From a virus, in the IMG/VR virus record IMGVR_UViG_3300043398_000440, positions 1-57,267 of that record: a stretch of 57,267 nt of DNA. The stretch is one strand, 5' to 3'. The notes under the pieces were generated by a model. It had not been told where the DNA came from. It ran no database searches and was given only the letters and a program-made list of their open reading frames with translations. A program made the translations under genes and the position numbers. This document shows positions 39,471 to 47,957 of this stretch, piece after piece; within the stretch, counting starts at the first letter, position 1; each line of letters starts with the position of its first letter.

Positions 39471-40655
39471 CTACCAGTGCAGATCAGCTTCGTCGAAGGA
39501 GCTGTAGTCTTCACGGGATGCGCGCTTAGGCCGAGCTGTACTGGCGGTTGCCGTGGTAGCTGTCGGCGACTTCGCAACTTTGTTGCTGATCTTCTGAGAA
39601 CGCACTTGCTTGGTCGACTCTCGATACACGTCTTTCAAGTCTTCCACTGTCCAGTCAGGATTTTGGCGCATGATATCGACCGCCTGTTTCCAAATTGTCT
39701 CGCTTTGCGCGAGTTTTGGATCGACCGACTCTAGTGCTTCTTTGGCGGTTCGGTAGTCCCGCACATCCCGGATCTGGTTGGCCACGAATTCAGGCGTCAC
39801 CTGCTTTGGGTCCCACTTGTTACCAAGCAGATTAGGCCCGTTTTGCAGCAGCCAATCTCGCGTACTCACGTACTCCTCAACCGTCGAGTTCACGCCCTTC
39901 ATTGCGTTGGCGACGCGGCTTTGGAACGCTGTTTGGGCTTGTTCCTGCTCACGTTGCTGCGTTAGGCGCGTACCCTGCGATTTCAGGTACTCTAGTTCTT
40001 CTTTTTGCTCGTGCACTGCCCGCTGCTCGGGCGTCATGCTCGCTAACTGCGAGGCTTGCTGGATCAGCGCCTCCCGCAGATTTTTCACGTACTCTCGTGC
40101 GTCGATCTTGACGCCCGTCATTTGAATCATCGAAGAGATGGCATCAAATGTTCGCCCTTCGCGGGCCGCCGTGTGCATGTCGCTAATCAACTGCGAATGC
40201 CGGCTCTTCTGCGCCTCGAATTGCATGGCTTGCTCGGCCAAGGTTTTTCGAGTGTCAGAAACTTCCTGAAAGCGCTTTTCCCAGGCTACTTTTCCTGAGT
40301 AGTTTTGCAGCAGCTCTTTCAGCGGAACCTTGACGGGCTTACCGTCCACTTTCCAGTCTGTAACCGCGTCTTCTTGCAGCTCGACCGACTGGTCGCCTGC
40401 CTTGAACCCGATTTTCTTTGCAGCGATGGCTGCTGCTGCTGGCTTGGCCGCTGTTGCAGCTGCCGCCTTGGCCTCGTCCTCGCCGGCTGCTTCAGCCTCA
40501 TCACCCACCGCCGCTTCGGCTGCTTCAGCCTCGTCGCTATGATCTAGCTGCTGTGGGGGGTCGGTGCTTTCAGTTTCGCCCGAATCCAGTCCTGGTACGT
40601 CCAGGTCTGAGTAGTCGCGGTCAAATTGGTCACCTATGTCGCTTGGTTCTGACAT
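39471..40655 (-). CDS. scaffold protein
   Basis: The 394-aa protein is highly charged and helical, with an acidic Ala/Glu-rich N-terminus, a central coiled coil (LASMTPEQRAVHEQKEELEY) and a basic end (STARPKRASREDYSSFDE). It lies between portal and capsid genes, the standard scaffold position. It would drive procapsid assembly and then leave. A dispersed motif (40541-40558) encodes PPQQLDH. Confidence 0.78.
   Translation of the reverse strand: MSEPSDIGDQFDRDYSDLDVPGLDSGETESTDPPQQLDHSDEAEAAEAAVGDEAEAAGEDEAKAAAATAAKPAAAAIAAKKIGFKAGDQSVELQEDAVTDWKVDGKPVKVPLKELLQNYSGKVAWEKRFQEVSDTRKTLAEQAMQFEAQKSRHSQLISDMHTAAREGRTFDAISSMIQMTGVKIDAREYVKNLREALIQQASQLASMTPEQRAVHEQKEELEYLKSQGTRLTQQREQEQAQTAFQSRVANAMKGVNSTVEEYVSTRDWLLQNGPNLLGNKWDPKQVTPEFVANQIRDVRDYRTAKEALESVDPKLAQSETIWKQAVDIMRQNPDWTVEDLKDVYRESTKQVRSQKISNKVAKSPTATTATASTARPKRASREDYSSFDEADLHW
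40541..40558 (+). repeat. dispersed motif in the scaffold gene
   Basis: GATCTAGCTGCTGTGGGG, read on the minus strand as P-P-Q-Q-L-D-H. Confidence 0.7.
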
Positions 40656-40695
40656 GCGTCAGGTTTGCCTCTTGCCACTTTCATTAGTAGCGTTT

Positions 40696-43002
40696 TTAAC
40701 CAACTGGGCCTTGGGGCGACACCTCTGCGCCCTCCGGTGCGGCTGGTTGTTCTTGCGTTTGCGGAGCAATGCCCGCGTTTGGACCTACTTGCTGAATGCC
40801 GTTATTGATTCCGCCAGCCGGTGGCGGCACTCCCATGCCAGGCGGTGGGAGCATTCCGGTCTTGTAGAGGGAGTCGATTTCCATCAGCGACATCGGATTG
40901 CCCGTGCGAGCGCGGTCGAGCAGCATGAAATCTTCAGGCGACGGCTCAAACACCAGCGGAAACAGGGGCTGCTCCATCAGCTTTAGCCCGAAAGCCGGAT
41001 TCTTGCGCGCACGCTCCATCATCAACATCTCGGTGGCGCCAATGTGCGCGATAAACCGTTCTTGAACGTTCCTAGGCGTGCTGGTCTTGAAACTGCGATT
41101 CTGCACTTCATTGACGTGCGTGATCCAATGGATCATCAAGTCTTCGTAAATAGTCGGCTCTTCCGTTACAGGTTCGCCGGCCGCGTCGACCTCATCGTTC
41201 AGCATTGCCTCGTTTTCCGCCGAGGCAGCTTTCACCGCCGCCGTGGTTTCGTCGTAAAATCCCTCGGTATCGCCCCACTGCAGCAGCTCAAACAACTTTT
41301 GCGGCGGAATCGCGTCTGGGTAGATTTTGCCGAGTTCGAGCAGCATCTCGGTGCGCGCCGCTTTGCTGTTCGGCATGCCAGACGAGTTCGCCACACGCAC
41401 GTCGTAGGATTTCGACAAGTGTGTTGGGTCAAACTCCTTGACCATGTAGCGGTTGTCTTTGCCGACGATTGGCAACAGCCGCTTGTCTTCGCGGTCGTAG
41501 TACGACGCGGCCACGTTGATCGAATTCACAATCACATCGCGAATCAGCGCCGCGTGCTTGGCCACCGAGGAGTTCGCACGCTGGTCTTCCTGCTCGTCAA
41601 TCAGCTGCAGCGCCATGGCTGAGCGAATGTTTGGCGGCACCTGGCCACGGCTGATGTCGAACACGCCCAGGATCATCTGCAGATCCTGTTTGATGTCCGC
41701 GCGCATCGACATCAGTTCGTTGTTCATCGGGGGCGGCGCCACCATGCGGGGCTCGATTGCGCCTTGGTACTCGATGATCGAGATGTCATTGCCGAGCGCG
41801 TCTTTTTTAATGACCGAGCCGCGCGGCACTACCCACTTCGGGTGTGACATCAGCTTGGAGTTGCGCATTGCCATCGAAGTCAGATCGTTGACGGCGGCAT
41901 TGATGCGCTTGCCGTGCTCGAAAAACGAAAGCCCGTACTGACGCTTGGGCACGTCGATGTCGGTCAGTCGCGCCAGGCCCAGCCCGGTTTCATTCGGCTG
42001 CAGCGCCGTGTTTTTCAGGATCGCGGTGCGCGTGCTAATGATGTATCGACCGCTGCCTAGGTACCGATCAGGGCGATGGCGGAAGTGGCGCACCAACACC
42101 TTTCCCGCCGCCGGTCCGATATCGATTTCAGCCACTGTGCGCAGTGGCGATAACGCGTCTTCTTCTGCGTCCGCCTCGACCAGCTCCTTAGAGTCTGGGT
42201 ACAGCGCACGGACTTCGTCGATGTCTAGGTACTCTTCGTGAAACCAGTACGCTGCCTTGCGGAAGTCGCCGCAGCGCTGCACAATCGTGTCCAGCGGCGT
42301 CCAAACTTCCAGCACCACTTCGCCGGTTTTTACTTCTTTTTCGATGTAAATCGGCTCGCCGTCATCGCCGAGCACTACCTGACCTTGGGCATCGCGCTGC
42401 TCCACTCGCGGCGCACGTCTTTCGCGCCTCGCAGCAGCTGATTCGTTCGCCCAGGCTTCAAACGGCTCGCCCGCATCAGGATCCCAGCGAGACGCAATGT
42501 ACGACTCGCCCATGATATACGTGGACTGAGCCAACTCAGCCACCAGGGCGTCAAAGTCGTTCTCGTACAGCAGATAATCGACCCAAAACTTCATTATCCG
42601 GGCCGATACCTTGTCCCGGTACTCAGAATTGGCGGGGTTAACGGTGATTGCGGGTTTATTACGGGTTACGCGTGAGACTCGTTGCGTAGTCAAGTCGTAA
42701 AGATGGTTAACCACCAGCTTGCTCGGCCGCTGGCTTTGCAGCCCCAGTCCCTGCTGCGACGCCTCGGCAAATCCGCTGCGACCATGGTCATTCGCATAAA
42801 ACTTGCCTCGAAACATCGCCACGTGTTTCAGGCACTGCTCACGGTACTTGGCGATTTGCTTCAACTCAGTGGTGTAGGTACGATTCAGCCACTCCAGCAA
42901 CTTTGGGTTTTCGGTGCCCTCAAGGTCTTTCAGGGTCCAAAGTGGGGGGATACGATCGCTCAGCCCGGTTTCGGACAGATCAGCGTCAAAATGCGATGCC
43001 AT
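40696..43002 (-). CDS. portal protein
   Basis: The 768-aa protein begins MASHFDADLSETGLSDRIPP. It has NHLYDLTTQRVSRVTRNKPA, then YIMGESYIASRWDPDAGEPF and LPIVGKDNRYMVKEFDP, typical of the P22-like/podovirus portal family. It forms the dodecameric DNA gate. The long N-terminal region and a Pro/Gly-rich tail make it larger than T7-type portals. Confidence 0.85.
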   Translation of the reverse strand: MASHFDADLSETGLSDRIPPLWTLKDLEGTENPKLLEWLNRTYTTELKQIAKYREQCLKHVAMFRGKFYANDHGRSGFAEASQQGLGLQSQRPSKLVVNHLYDLTTQRVSRVTRNKPAITVNPANSEYRDKVSARIMKFWVDYLLYENDFDALVAELAQSTYIMGESYIASRWDPDAGEPFEAWANESAAARRERRAPRVEQRDAQGQVVLGDDGEPIYIEKEVKTGEVVLEVWTPLDTIVQRCGDFRKAAYWFHEEYLDIDEVRALYPDSKELVEADAEEDALSPLRTVAEIDIGPAAGKVLVRHFRHRPDRYLGSGRYIISTRTAILKNTALQPNETGLGLARLTDIDVPKRQYGLSFFEHGKRINAAVNDLTSMAMRNSKLMSHPKWVVPRGSVIKKDALGNDISIIEYQGAIEPRMVAPPPMNNELMSMRADIKQDLQMILGVFDISRGQVPPNIRSAMALQLIDEQEDQRANSSVAKHAALIRDVIVNSINVAASYYDREDKRLLPIVGKDNRYMVKEFDPTHLSKSYDVRVANSSGMPNSKAARTEMLLELGKIYPDAIPPQKLFELLQWGDTEGFYDETTAAVKAASAENEAMLNDEVDAAGEPVTEEPTIYEDLMIHWITHVNEVQNRSFKTSTPRNVQERFIAHIGATEMLMMERARKNPAFGLKLMEQPLFPLVFEPSPEDFMLLDRARTGNPMSLMEIDSLYKTGMLPPPGMGVPPPAGGINNGIQQVGPNAGIAPQTQEQPAAPEGAEVSPQGPVG

Positions 43003-43008
43003 GCGGAT

Positions 43009-43290
43009 TTATAGCTCGTTAAAGTCGTCTTCAAGCTGCTGACGACGCTGCCACTGCAGGTACTTTTCTGCGCTCATGGCTTCGGGTGGGCTGGGCAGTT
43101 GATCGAGGATGTGTTGTGGCAGGTCCGCTTCGATTCGGGTTTCTTGAATTTCCGGCGAAACTGTCGTGATTCGATGAGTGCTGCGGTTCCAGGCCAAGAC
43201 CTGCACTACGGCCCACGCACCTAACGCGAAACCAGCCGAACCGAGAATCAGTGCGAGAATACTGATGACCAGAGAGGCGACGATTGCCAT
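43009..43290 (-). CDS. small membrane protein between terminase and portal
   Basis: The 93-aa protein begins MAIVASLVISILALILGSAG, one long membrane helix, then a polar tail ending QRRQQLEDDFNEL. Unknown. Its leader (43284-43313) closely resembles that of the isolated gene at 7238, suggesting shared regulation. Confidence 0.6.
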   Translation of the reverse strand: MAIVASLVISILALILGSAGFALGAWAVVQVLAWNRSTHRITTVSPEIQETRIEADLPQHILDQLPSPPEAMSAEKYLQWQRRQQLEDDFNEL

Positions 43291-43317
43291 GCTAACAGTA
43301 GTCGAATTCGCCTTTGG

Positions 43318-44757
43318 TCAATCAAGAAAGTCCAATAAGTAAGGTTCCTCAATCGGTCCGAACGCCTCGCGCAGGTCTTCTTCGACGGTATACGCCCGCT
43401 TGCGCTCATCTTCCGGCACCGGCTCGCGGGGGTTAGGGGCGTCTGACTCTTGGAAGCTGTAATTAGCTGCTGCGAGGGTGTAGCGCAGGGTGTCGATTGC
43501 GTGGTCGTTCTTTTTGACGTAGTGCCCTTGGCGGTCGAGCATGTACGCGGCCATTTCTTTGTAAGTATTGACGCAGCGGTCAGACAGCAGCATTTTCGAG
43601 TTGGTACGCAACAGGTCTTTGATGACTGAAATTCCGTCAGACTTGCGATGGGCCGCTTTAGTGGTCGGCATGCTGGCCACGTCAAACTGGTCGAGCAGTT
43701 CGTTGCGCGCCCAGGTCGCGGCTTCGTCAACCGTTACCGTCCATGGTGCCTCGTCAAACTCAGGCACGTACAATTCACGCATTTTCGTGGCAATGCGCGG
43801 CCAGATTTTGCCGATTGAGGTCTCGTTTTGCTGCTGCTCATAAACCTCATCCATCACATAGAGTAGCCCTCTATAAGGATTAATGGCGTGAATAGTTGCC
43901 GCAAAGCAGCTTGCTGTACCTGGATCTAGTGTGACGTAGTACGTCCACTGGTGAGCTGTTCGCTGGATTCTGTTCCATAATGCGGTCCACGGCAGGACGT
44001 GTGCGGGCGTGAGCATCGGGAACACTGCCCGTTTGCCGCCTGGAACGTATTGCGCCAGAAACTCGCGAGCAAATACGTCTTCGTCGCCACGTTTGGTGTA
44101 CGCAGCCCTCTCTTTGTCAAGGACTTCTTTTTTCAAGTGAGGGTTGTCGTAGCTGGTGCCGTGGTAGTATGCCCAGTCTGGGCTGTCTTTAGCCTCCTGT
44201 ACGAATTCCCAGAAAGGATGTTCTGCTACTTCTGGTGGGGTACCACATAAAATTAATGGAGCATCTTCATCGATTAAGGTAGGTGTAATGATGTCGATGA
44301 CTTCTTTCTTAATGTCCTTCAGTTCATCGACAGTGGCCAGCGAAGCGCGAATACCACGTAAAGTTTCTGGATTGTCTGCGCCTAAGACCTTAATGAAACT
44401 CCCATTAGTGAAGGTAACCCTGGCCTCAGTCTTATTGTAGTCTGATAAATATTTACGCGGTATCATACCCATTAAAAGGCCGGAGGAGAACACGATCTCT
44501 CTTTGAGTTACGCTAAGAGGTCCAATTATATAGACCTGTGAGTTTGGGCGGGTTAACGCCCATCTAACACTCACATAACAAATTAGGGCGCTCTTCCCCG
44601 TGCGCCGACCTAGGCACAGCATTTGACGTTTAACGCCGCCAAAGAAAAGGTCTCTGGCGATTGGAATCTGTTTGGCGTGCGGGCTGAACTTTTTATGTAG
44701 TTCCTCCAGCATATCCGCATATCCAATCAACGACGTTAAGTCTGCTTCGGAAGCCAT
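43318..44757 (-). CDS. large terminase subunit
   Basis: The 479-aa protein has Walker A LGRRTGKSALICY, ATVDELKDI as Walker B region, and a nuclease domain beginning YVTLDPGTASCFAA with later acidic residues (VTVDEAATW, KNDHAIDTLRY). It packages DNA with the small subunit (44885) and portal. The ATG at 44757 is preferred to an in-frame TTG at 44799. Confidence 0.92.
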   Translation of the reverse strand: MASEADLTSLIGYADMLEELHKKFSPHAKQIPIARDLFFGGVKRQMLCLGRRTGKSALICYVSVRWALTRPNSQVYIIGPLSVTQREIVFSSGLLMGMIPRKYLSDYNKTEARVTFTNGSFIKVLGADNPETLRGIRASLATVDELKDIKKEVIDIITPTLIDEDAPLILCGTPPEVAEHPFWEFVQEAKDSPDWAYYHGTSYDNPHLKKEVLDKERAAYTKRGDEDVFAREFLAQYVPGGKRAVFPMLTPAHVLPWTALWNRIQRTAHQWTYYVTLDPGTASCFAATIHAINPYRGLLYVMDEVYEQQQNETSIGKIWPRIATKMRELYVPEFDEAPWTVTVDEAATWARNELLDQFDVASMPTTKAAHRKSDGISVIKDLLRTNSKMLLSDRCVNTYKEMAAYMLDRQGHYVKKNDHAIDTLRYTLAAANYSFQESDAPNPREPVPEDERKRAYTVEEDLREAFGPIEEPYLLDFLD

Positions 44758-44867
44758 GACTTCGTCTCTTGATAATACGGAATGGACTGCTCCCTGCAAT
44801 ACGTCTCTACGGCTAGTGCGGCCTCTGCCTCAGTGCGATACGTCTTCAGGTAAACAGGTTCGGACAT
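44736..44867 (-). CDS. small ORF overlapping the terminase start, 43 aa
   Basis: The frame begins MSEPVYLKTYRTEAEAALAV and ends SWLPKQT. It fills the gap between small and large terminase genes and overlaps the latter by 22 bases. Protein-like composition and tight spacing support it, but the ribosome binding site is weak. Confidence 0.45.
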   Translation of the reverse strand: MSEPVYLKTYRTEAEAALAVETYCREQSIPYYQETKSWLPKQT

Positions 44868-44884
44868 GCGTATTTTGCACTCTA

Positions 44885-45442
44885 TTAGTCTGAAGGTAAC
44901 TCTGGCTCAACGACAGTGAACTCCGTTTTTGGAACAACTGCTTTCGGTAACCGCGCATCTTTGATTGCCGACCCTAGAATTGGGTCAGCCGCCAGTTTGG
45001 CGCGAATGTCTTCCACCGTGTGGTGCACTTGCGCCGCCACCGCGATGTTTTCTGTACTCTTACCCATGTCAAGACGTAGGATTTTGTCCAGGTTGCCAAC
45101 AATCATTGAGAGTTTCTCGAGTTCGGACAGTGTGGCTGGCTCTACGCGGTTGCTGATGTGACGCAAACCGCGCTCCAGTTCATCGACCGAAAGCTTGGTG
45201 ATTCGGGCCAGGGAGAGGCGCCGCGCACCGAAAGAGTCTTCGATGAGCCCTCGCTCGATACCGTCGCGCTCAATGTCCCAAAGGCCTTCTTTGCGCCAGT
45301 CGGCGACCATGCGCGCGGTCAAGCCGAGTTCGTGACCGATGTCTACGTTGGTTGCGTACGCAAAGAACAGGTTTTTGGCTTGAACCTTAAGCTCGGCCAA
45401 CTCCGTGTCAGAGCGGATCGGTTTTAGCTTTGGTTTTGCCAT
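44885..45442 (-). CDS. small terminase subunit
   Basis: The 185-aa protein has an N-terminal HTH (VDIGHELGLTARMVADWRKE) for DNA recognition. A central helical oligomerisation region (SELEKLSMIVGNLDKILRLD) and a charged tail follow. It lies just upstream of the large terminase. It should select the packaging start site on phage DNA. Confidence 0.82.
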   Translation of the reverse strand: MAKPKLKPIRSDTELAELKVQAKNLFFAYATNVDIGHELGLTARMVADWRKEGLWDIERDGIERGLIEDSFGARRLSLARITKLSVDELERGLRHISNRVEPATLSELEKLSMIVGNLDKILRLDMGKSTENIAVAAQVHHTVEDIRAKLAADPILGSAIKDARLPKAVVPKTEFTVVEPELPSD

Positions 45443-45716
45443 GACGCTTTGGTTTAGCTGCAGTGGGTGTGACTGGCGGCGCGGTCAGGGTGCTCGAAAG
45501 CGAGGGCTCGCGGGCGCGAAACAGCTCGCGGTGCGCCACGTTGAGCGCGATCATCAGGGCTTCTAGGGAATAGTGGTCGACGGCTGACGCTAGCTGCTCG
45601 CGCACTTTGCGCTCTTTGGCCGCGCTGACGGCGATTGCGATGTCGGACCAGCTGACCGCGCCGTGGCTGCGTTCAATTGCGCTCTGCAGCGCTACATAAA
45701 TTTCGTCTTCAAGCAT
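45408..45716 (-). CDS. hypothetical protein upstream of terminase
   Basis: The 102-aa protein begins MLEDEIYVALQSAIERSHG. It is helical, with a basic disordered tail (AAKPKRHGKTKAKTDPL) that overlaps the small terminase start by 35 bases. Its gene start is ATGCATG-type. Possibly a packaging accessory. The 222 bases upstream (45717-45938) contain no clear gene but hold one dispersed motif (45927-45945). Confidence 0.55.
   Translation of the reverse strand: MLEDEIYVALQSAIERSHGAVSWSDIAIAVSAAKERKVREQLASAVDHYSLEALMIALNVAHRELFRAREPSLSSTLTAPPVTPTAAKPKRHGKTKAKTDPL
45451..45469 (+). repeat. dispersed motif in the terminase overlap
   Basis: GGTTTAGCTGCAGTGGGTG, just upstream of the small terminase start. 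Confidence 0.65.
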
Positions 45717-45938
45717 GCATTTTGAATAAAGTGCTAACGGCCCCGCCTACGCCGCTTCGCGATCGCCTGACTTGCTCAGGCTCCCTCGGCCATTGTCCGG
45801 CCTACTACCGATGCAGCCCCACCACCGCCCATCGCCTGCGCTCCGCAATTACGGAAGACGCCCCGTCAGTTGCGCCGTCTGACTCAGACCTTGCTCACTG
45901 CCACCCACTGAAAGCGTTTTTCGTCACACCCACAGCAG

Positions 45939-46148
45939 CTAAAACCCAGGATCGCCGCATTCTTCGTCGGGAGGGTCGGCAAATGATTCATCTTGGCACG
46001 CCTGGCACAACCCGCTGATGCGAAACTCGCGGTATGCCACCGCATCGCGAAACGCGTACGGGGGCTGGGCCTCACAAAACGGACATTGCCCGCGCAGCAC
46101 ACGTTCCATCTCAGTTGGGAATATCTGGCGCATGATATCATGATTCAT
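45939..46148 (-). CDS. small double CxxC protein
   Basis: The 69-aa protein begins MNHDIMRQIFPTEMERV. It has CPFC and, 30 residues later, CQAC, separated by FRDAVAYREFRISG. This is a very common small phage protein predicted to bind one zinc; exact role unknown. The start overlaps the upstream stop (ATGA). Confidence 0.7.
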   Translation of the reverse strand: MNHDIMRQIFPTEMERVLRGQCPFCEAQPPYAFRDAVAYREFRISGLCQACQDESFADPPDEECGDPGF

Positions 46149-46333
46149 TCCTCTTCGTCCTCCTCGGGATGCTTAGTTCCGTACTCGTTATACCAATCGG
46201 TATCCGCATAGCCCGCCATGCCGTAGTCATCCAGCAGATCGGCCAGCGAGTTGGCGACTACTACGCGCTCCTTGGCGGTCAGGTAGCTTTCAACCACATC
46301 CCAAAGGTTGTCACAAAACGCTATATCATCCAC
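46145..46333 (-). CDS. small acidic phage protein
   Basis: The 62-aa protein begins with GTG (MDDIAFCDNLWDVVESYL) and ends with an acidic tail, PEEDEEE. The GTG at 46333 has GGAG at a good distance and overlaps the upstream stop. Function unknown. Confidence 0.55.
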   Translation of the reverse strand: MDDIAFCDNLWDVVESYLTAKERVVVANSLADLLDDYGMAGYADTDWYNEYGTKHPEEDEEE

Positions 46334-46523
46334 AGCTCGCTCCACATTCTGCACACTCACCAGACGTCTGATCGACACGCTTGCGCAGTGCGTGTATTTC
46401 GTTGACCGCCCGCAACACATGCAGTGGGTCGATGTCCTCAGGGGAGTGTTTTGCCTGCAGCTCTAGGAAAAGTAGATCGGCCTGATCCAGCGGCCGGGTG
46501 CACTGACACTGGCTATGACTCAA
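46326..46523 (-). CDS. small Cys-containing protein
   Basis: The 65-aa protein starts at TTG inside a TTGA overlap with the upstream gene. It has ADLLFLELQAKHSPEDIDPL in the middle and CAECGASCG at the end. It is possibly a small metal-binding protein. Overlaps on both sides support a compact operon. Confidence 0.5.
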   Translation of the reverse strand: MSHSQCQCTRPLDQADLLFLELQAKHSPEDIDPLHVLRAVNEIHALRKRVDQTSGECAECGASCG

Positions 46524-46729
46524 TTCAGCACCATTTCGGTAAAAACTTCGTTGATAAATCGACGCGAAAACCACACTTGCCACACCGCTTGCGCATCGTC
46601 CTGCCACTGCACTAGGAACTCGTCCGACTCGTGATCGTGGTCGACAATGGTGCACACGTACTTGTGTTCCGTCATGGCCTCGATCGCCGCCAGCGTGGCT
46701 AATTCTTCGTCTGTCCACTCTTGGTTCAC
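46520..46729 (-). CDS. small hypothetical protein
   Basis: The 69-aa protein, starting at GTG (MNQEWTDEELATLAAIEA), has a beta-rich second half (YVCTIVDHDHESDEFLVQ). The start lies just after the previous stop; an in-frame longer form would overlap that gene. Unknown. Confidence 0.5.
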   Translation of the reverse strand: MNQEWTDEELATLAAIEAMTEHKYVCTIVDHDHESDEFLVQWQDDAQAVWQVWFSRRFINEVFTEMVLN

Positions 46730-46731
46730 GA

Positions 46732-47094
46732 CTAGAGTGCTTCCCAATGCCGTTCGATGACGTCGGCAATGCGCTTGAATCCGAACCCTTTGCCGTCGTT
46801 TAGCTCGGCCAAGCACGCGCCATACTTACGATACGGACTATCCGTCGGCAATTCGCCATCAGACGTGCGCAACCCCGCCCAATTTTTCCAGATTGCTCTC
46901 GGCGGTGTACCTTGGTCAGGCAGGTAGTCTAGTTTACTGATTTCGGCTAGTACTCCAAGGCAGCAGTACCCTTTTAGGGTGCCTGTGCACTCTCCGGTTG
47001 CGTCTTTTTTGTACTCGACCAGGGAGTCTTTGCCTTGGTGATATCGGCCAGAGCGCAGCGCCTTCACCCACAGCTTAGCGACTTTTTTGTCCAT
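46732..47094 (-). CDS. CCLGVL-type small phage protein
   Basis: The 120-aa protein begins MDKKVAKLWVKALRSGRY. It has GTLKGYCCLGVLAEISK, a pattern shared by a widespread phage family and similar to the C.VGA pattern at 5055-5456. AAGGAGAC precedes the ATG. Function unknown. Confidence 0.7.
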   Translation of the reverse strand: MDKKVAKLWVKALRSGRYHQGKDSLVEYKKDATGECTGTLKGYCCLGVLAEISKLDYLPDQGTPPRAIWKNWAGLRTSDGELPTDSPYRKYGACLAELNDGKGFGFKRIADVIERHWEAL

Positions 47095-47133
47095 TGTTTA
47101 GTGTCTCCTTAGCTGGACACTAAGCCATGCTTA

Positions 47134-47319
47134 CTATGGGCGTGTCAAGGGCTTACACTGCCGCGAGATGAACATTACTGGTTTGTGGGTTGTGGCGTCG
47201 TAGAGCCGAATGTTGCACCAGTCCGCCATCGATATCGGGTGTGCACGAAAGTCTGCGCACGACATCACAATCCAGGTGCAAACGTGCTGCCGGCGTCGGC
47301 GCCGCTTTGGCTTAGTCAT
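47134..47319 (-). CDS. small basic protein
   Basis: The 61-aa frame begins MTKPKRRRRRQHVCTWIV, a strongly basic N-terminus. It overlaps the YkgJ-like gene by eight bases. It could bind nucleic acid. No family recognised. Confidence 0.4.
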   Translation of the reverse strand: MTKPKRRRRRQHVCTWIVMSCADFRAHPISMADWCNIRLYDATTHKPVMFISRQCKPLTRP

Positions 47320-47593
47320 GGTCATGCACTAGGGCCAGGTTCACGTAGCGTCGCTCGCGCGACTGCAGGAACCAGTCCTGCAGTTGGTTACACGCCTTCG
47401 CGTTCTCTAGGTGTGTGCCTGGCTGAATCCGGCACTCGATCGGCCGTGTGCGGTACACGGCGCATCGATTAGCTGTTGTGAGGTGGGCGCAGCGCCCGTC
47501 CGGCAGGCTCGGCTCGCTAAAGCCTTGGATGGCGCCGGCCACTTGGCAGCAGGCGCCGCAGCCGGTGCACGGAAACGCGTTGGACGCGGTCAC
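47312..47593 (-). CDS. YkgJ-family CxxCxxCC protein
   Basis: The 93-aa protein has CTGCGACCQ near the start, then RCAHLTTANRCAVYRTRP and a further Cys (IECRIQPG), the pattern of the YkgJ family thought to bind iron-sulphur or zinc. Found in bacteria and phages; substrate unknown. It overlaps both neighbours. A weak dispersed motif lies at 47467-47485. Confidence 0.72.
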   Translation of the reverse strand: MTASNAFPCTGCGACCQVAGAIQGFSEPSLPDGRCAHLTTANRCAVYRTRPIECRIQPGTHLENAKACNQLQDWFLQSRERRYVNLALVHDHD

Positions 47594-47847
47594 TTCGCCT
47601 TCGCCTCTGCCGCAGCCTTGATGGCAACGGCAATACTGTCCTGCACCGGCGTTGGCCTTCCTCTGGCATCACGCCACGCCTCGACGGCATCGTAGGCGAA
47701 CTCCCGTGCCACGCGCTCGATGGCCTCGGCTGTTGCGGCAACGCTGCGTTCCTCGTACGAGAACAGCACGCCGCCATCCGCCACGAGATCGTCAAGGTCG
47801 TGGAATTTGAGCGCAGCGGCCCGCGCCTTGTCGGCGAGAGAAGTCAT
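47590..47847 (-). CDS. hypothetical helical protein
   Basis: The 85-aa protein begins MTSLADKARAAALKFHD. It has a long Ala/Glu helix (SVAATAEAIERVAREFAYDA). It overlaps the upstream small membrane gene by four bases (ATGA). Unknown. Confidence 0.6.
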   Translation of the reverse strand: MTSLADKARAAALKFHDLDDLVADGGVLFSYEERSVAATAEAIERVAREFAYDAVEAWRDARGRPTPVQDSIAVAIKAAAEAKAK

Positions 47848-47957
47848 TTGAGCCTCGCAAGTCGTTTCTTGTTCTCGACCACTCCGCGCCAATGCCAGCC
47901 GAACTTGACCGAATACACGAGTGCGATGAACAGCAACGCGAACTCGTACAGCGTCAT
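47844..47957 (-). CDS. tiny membrane protein, 37 aa
   Basis: The frame begins MTLYEFALLFIALVYSVKFG, a membrane helix, and ends with a basic tail (VVENKKRLARLK). It is linked by ATGA overlaps to the genes on both sides, good evidence that it is real. Confidence 0.6.
   Translation of the reverse strand: MTLYEFALLFIALVYSVKFGWHWRGVVENKKRLARLK

Noticed and set aside
45717-45938. Possible small gene upstream of the gene at 45408
   Set aside because: Available frames lack a ribosome binding site and protein-like composition. Left as noncoding with one motif copy.
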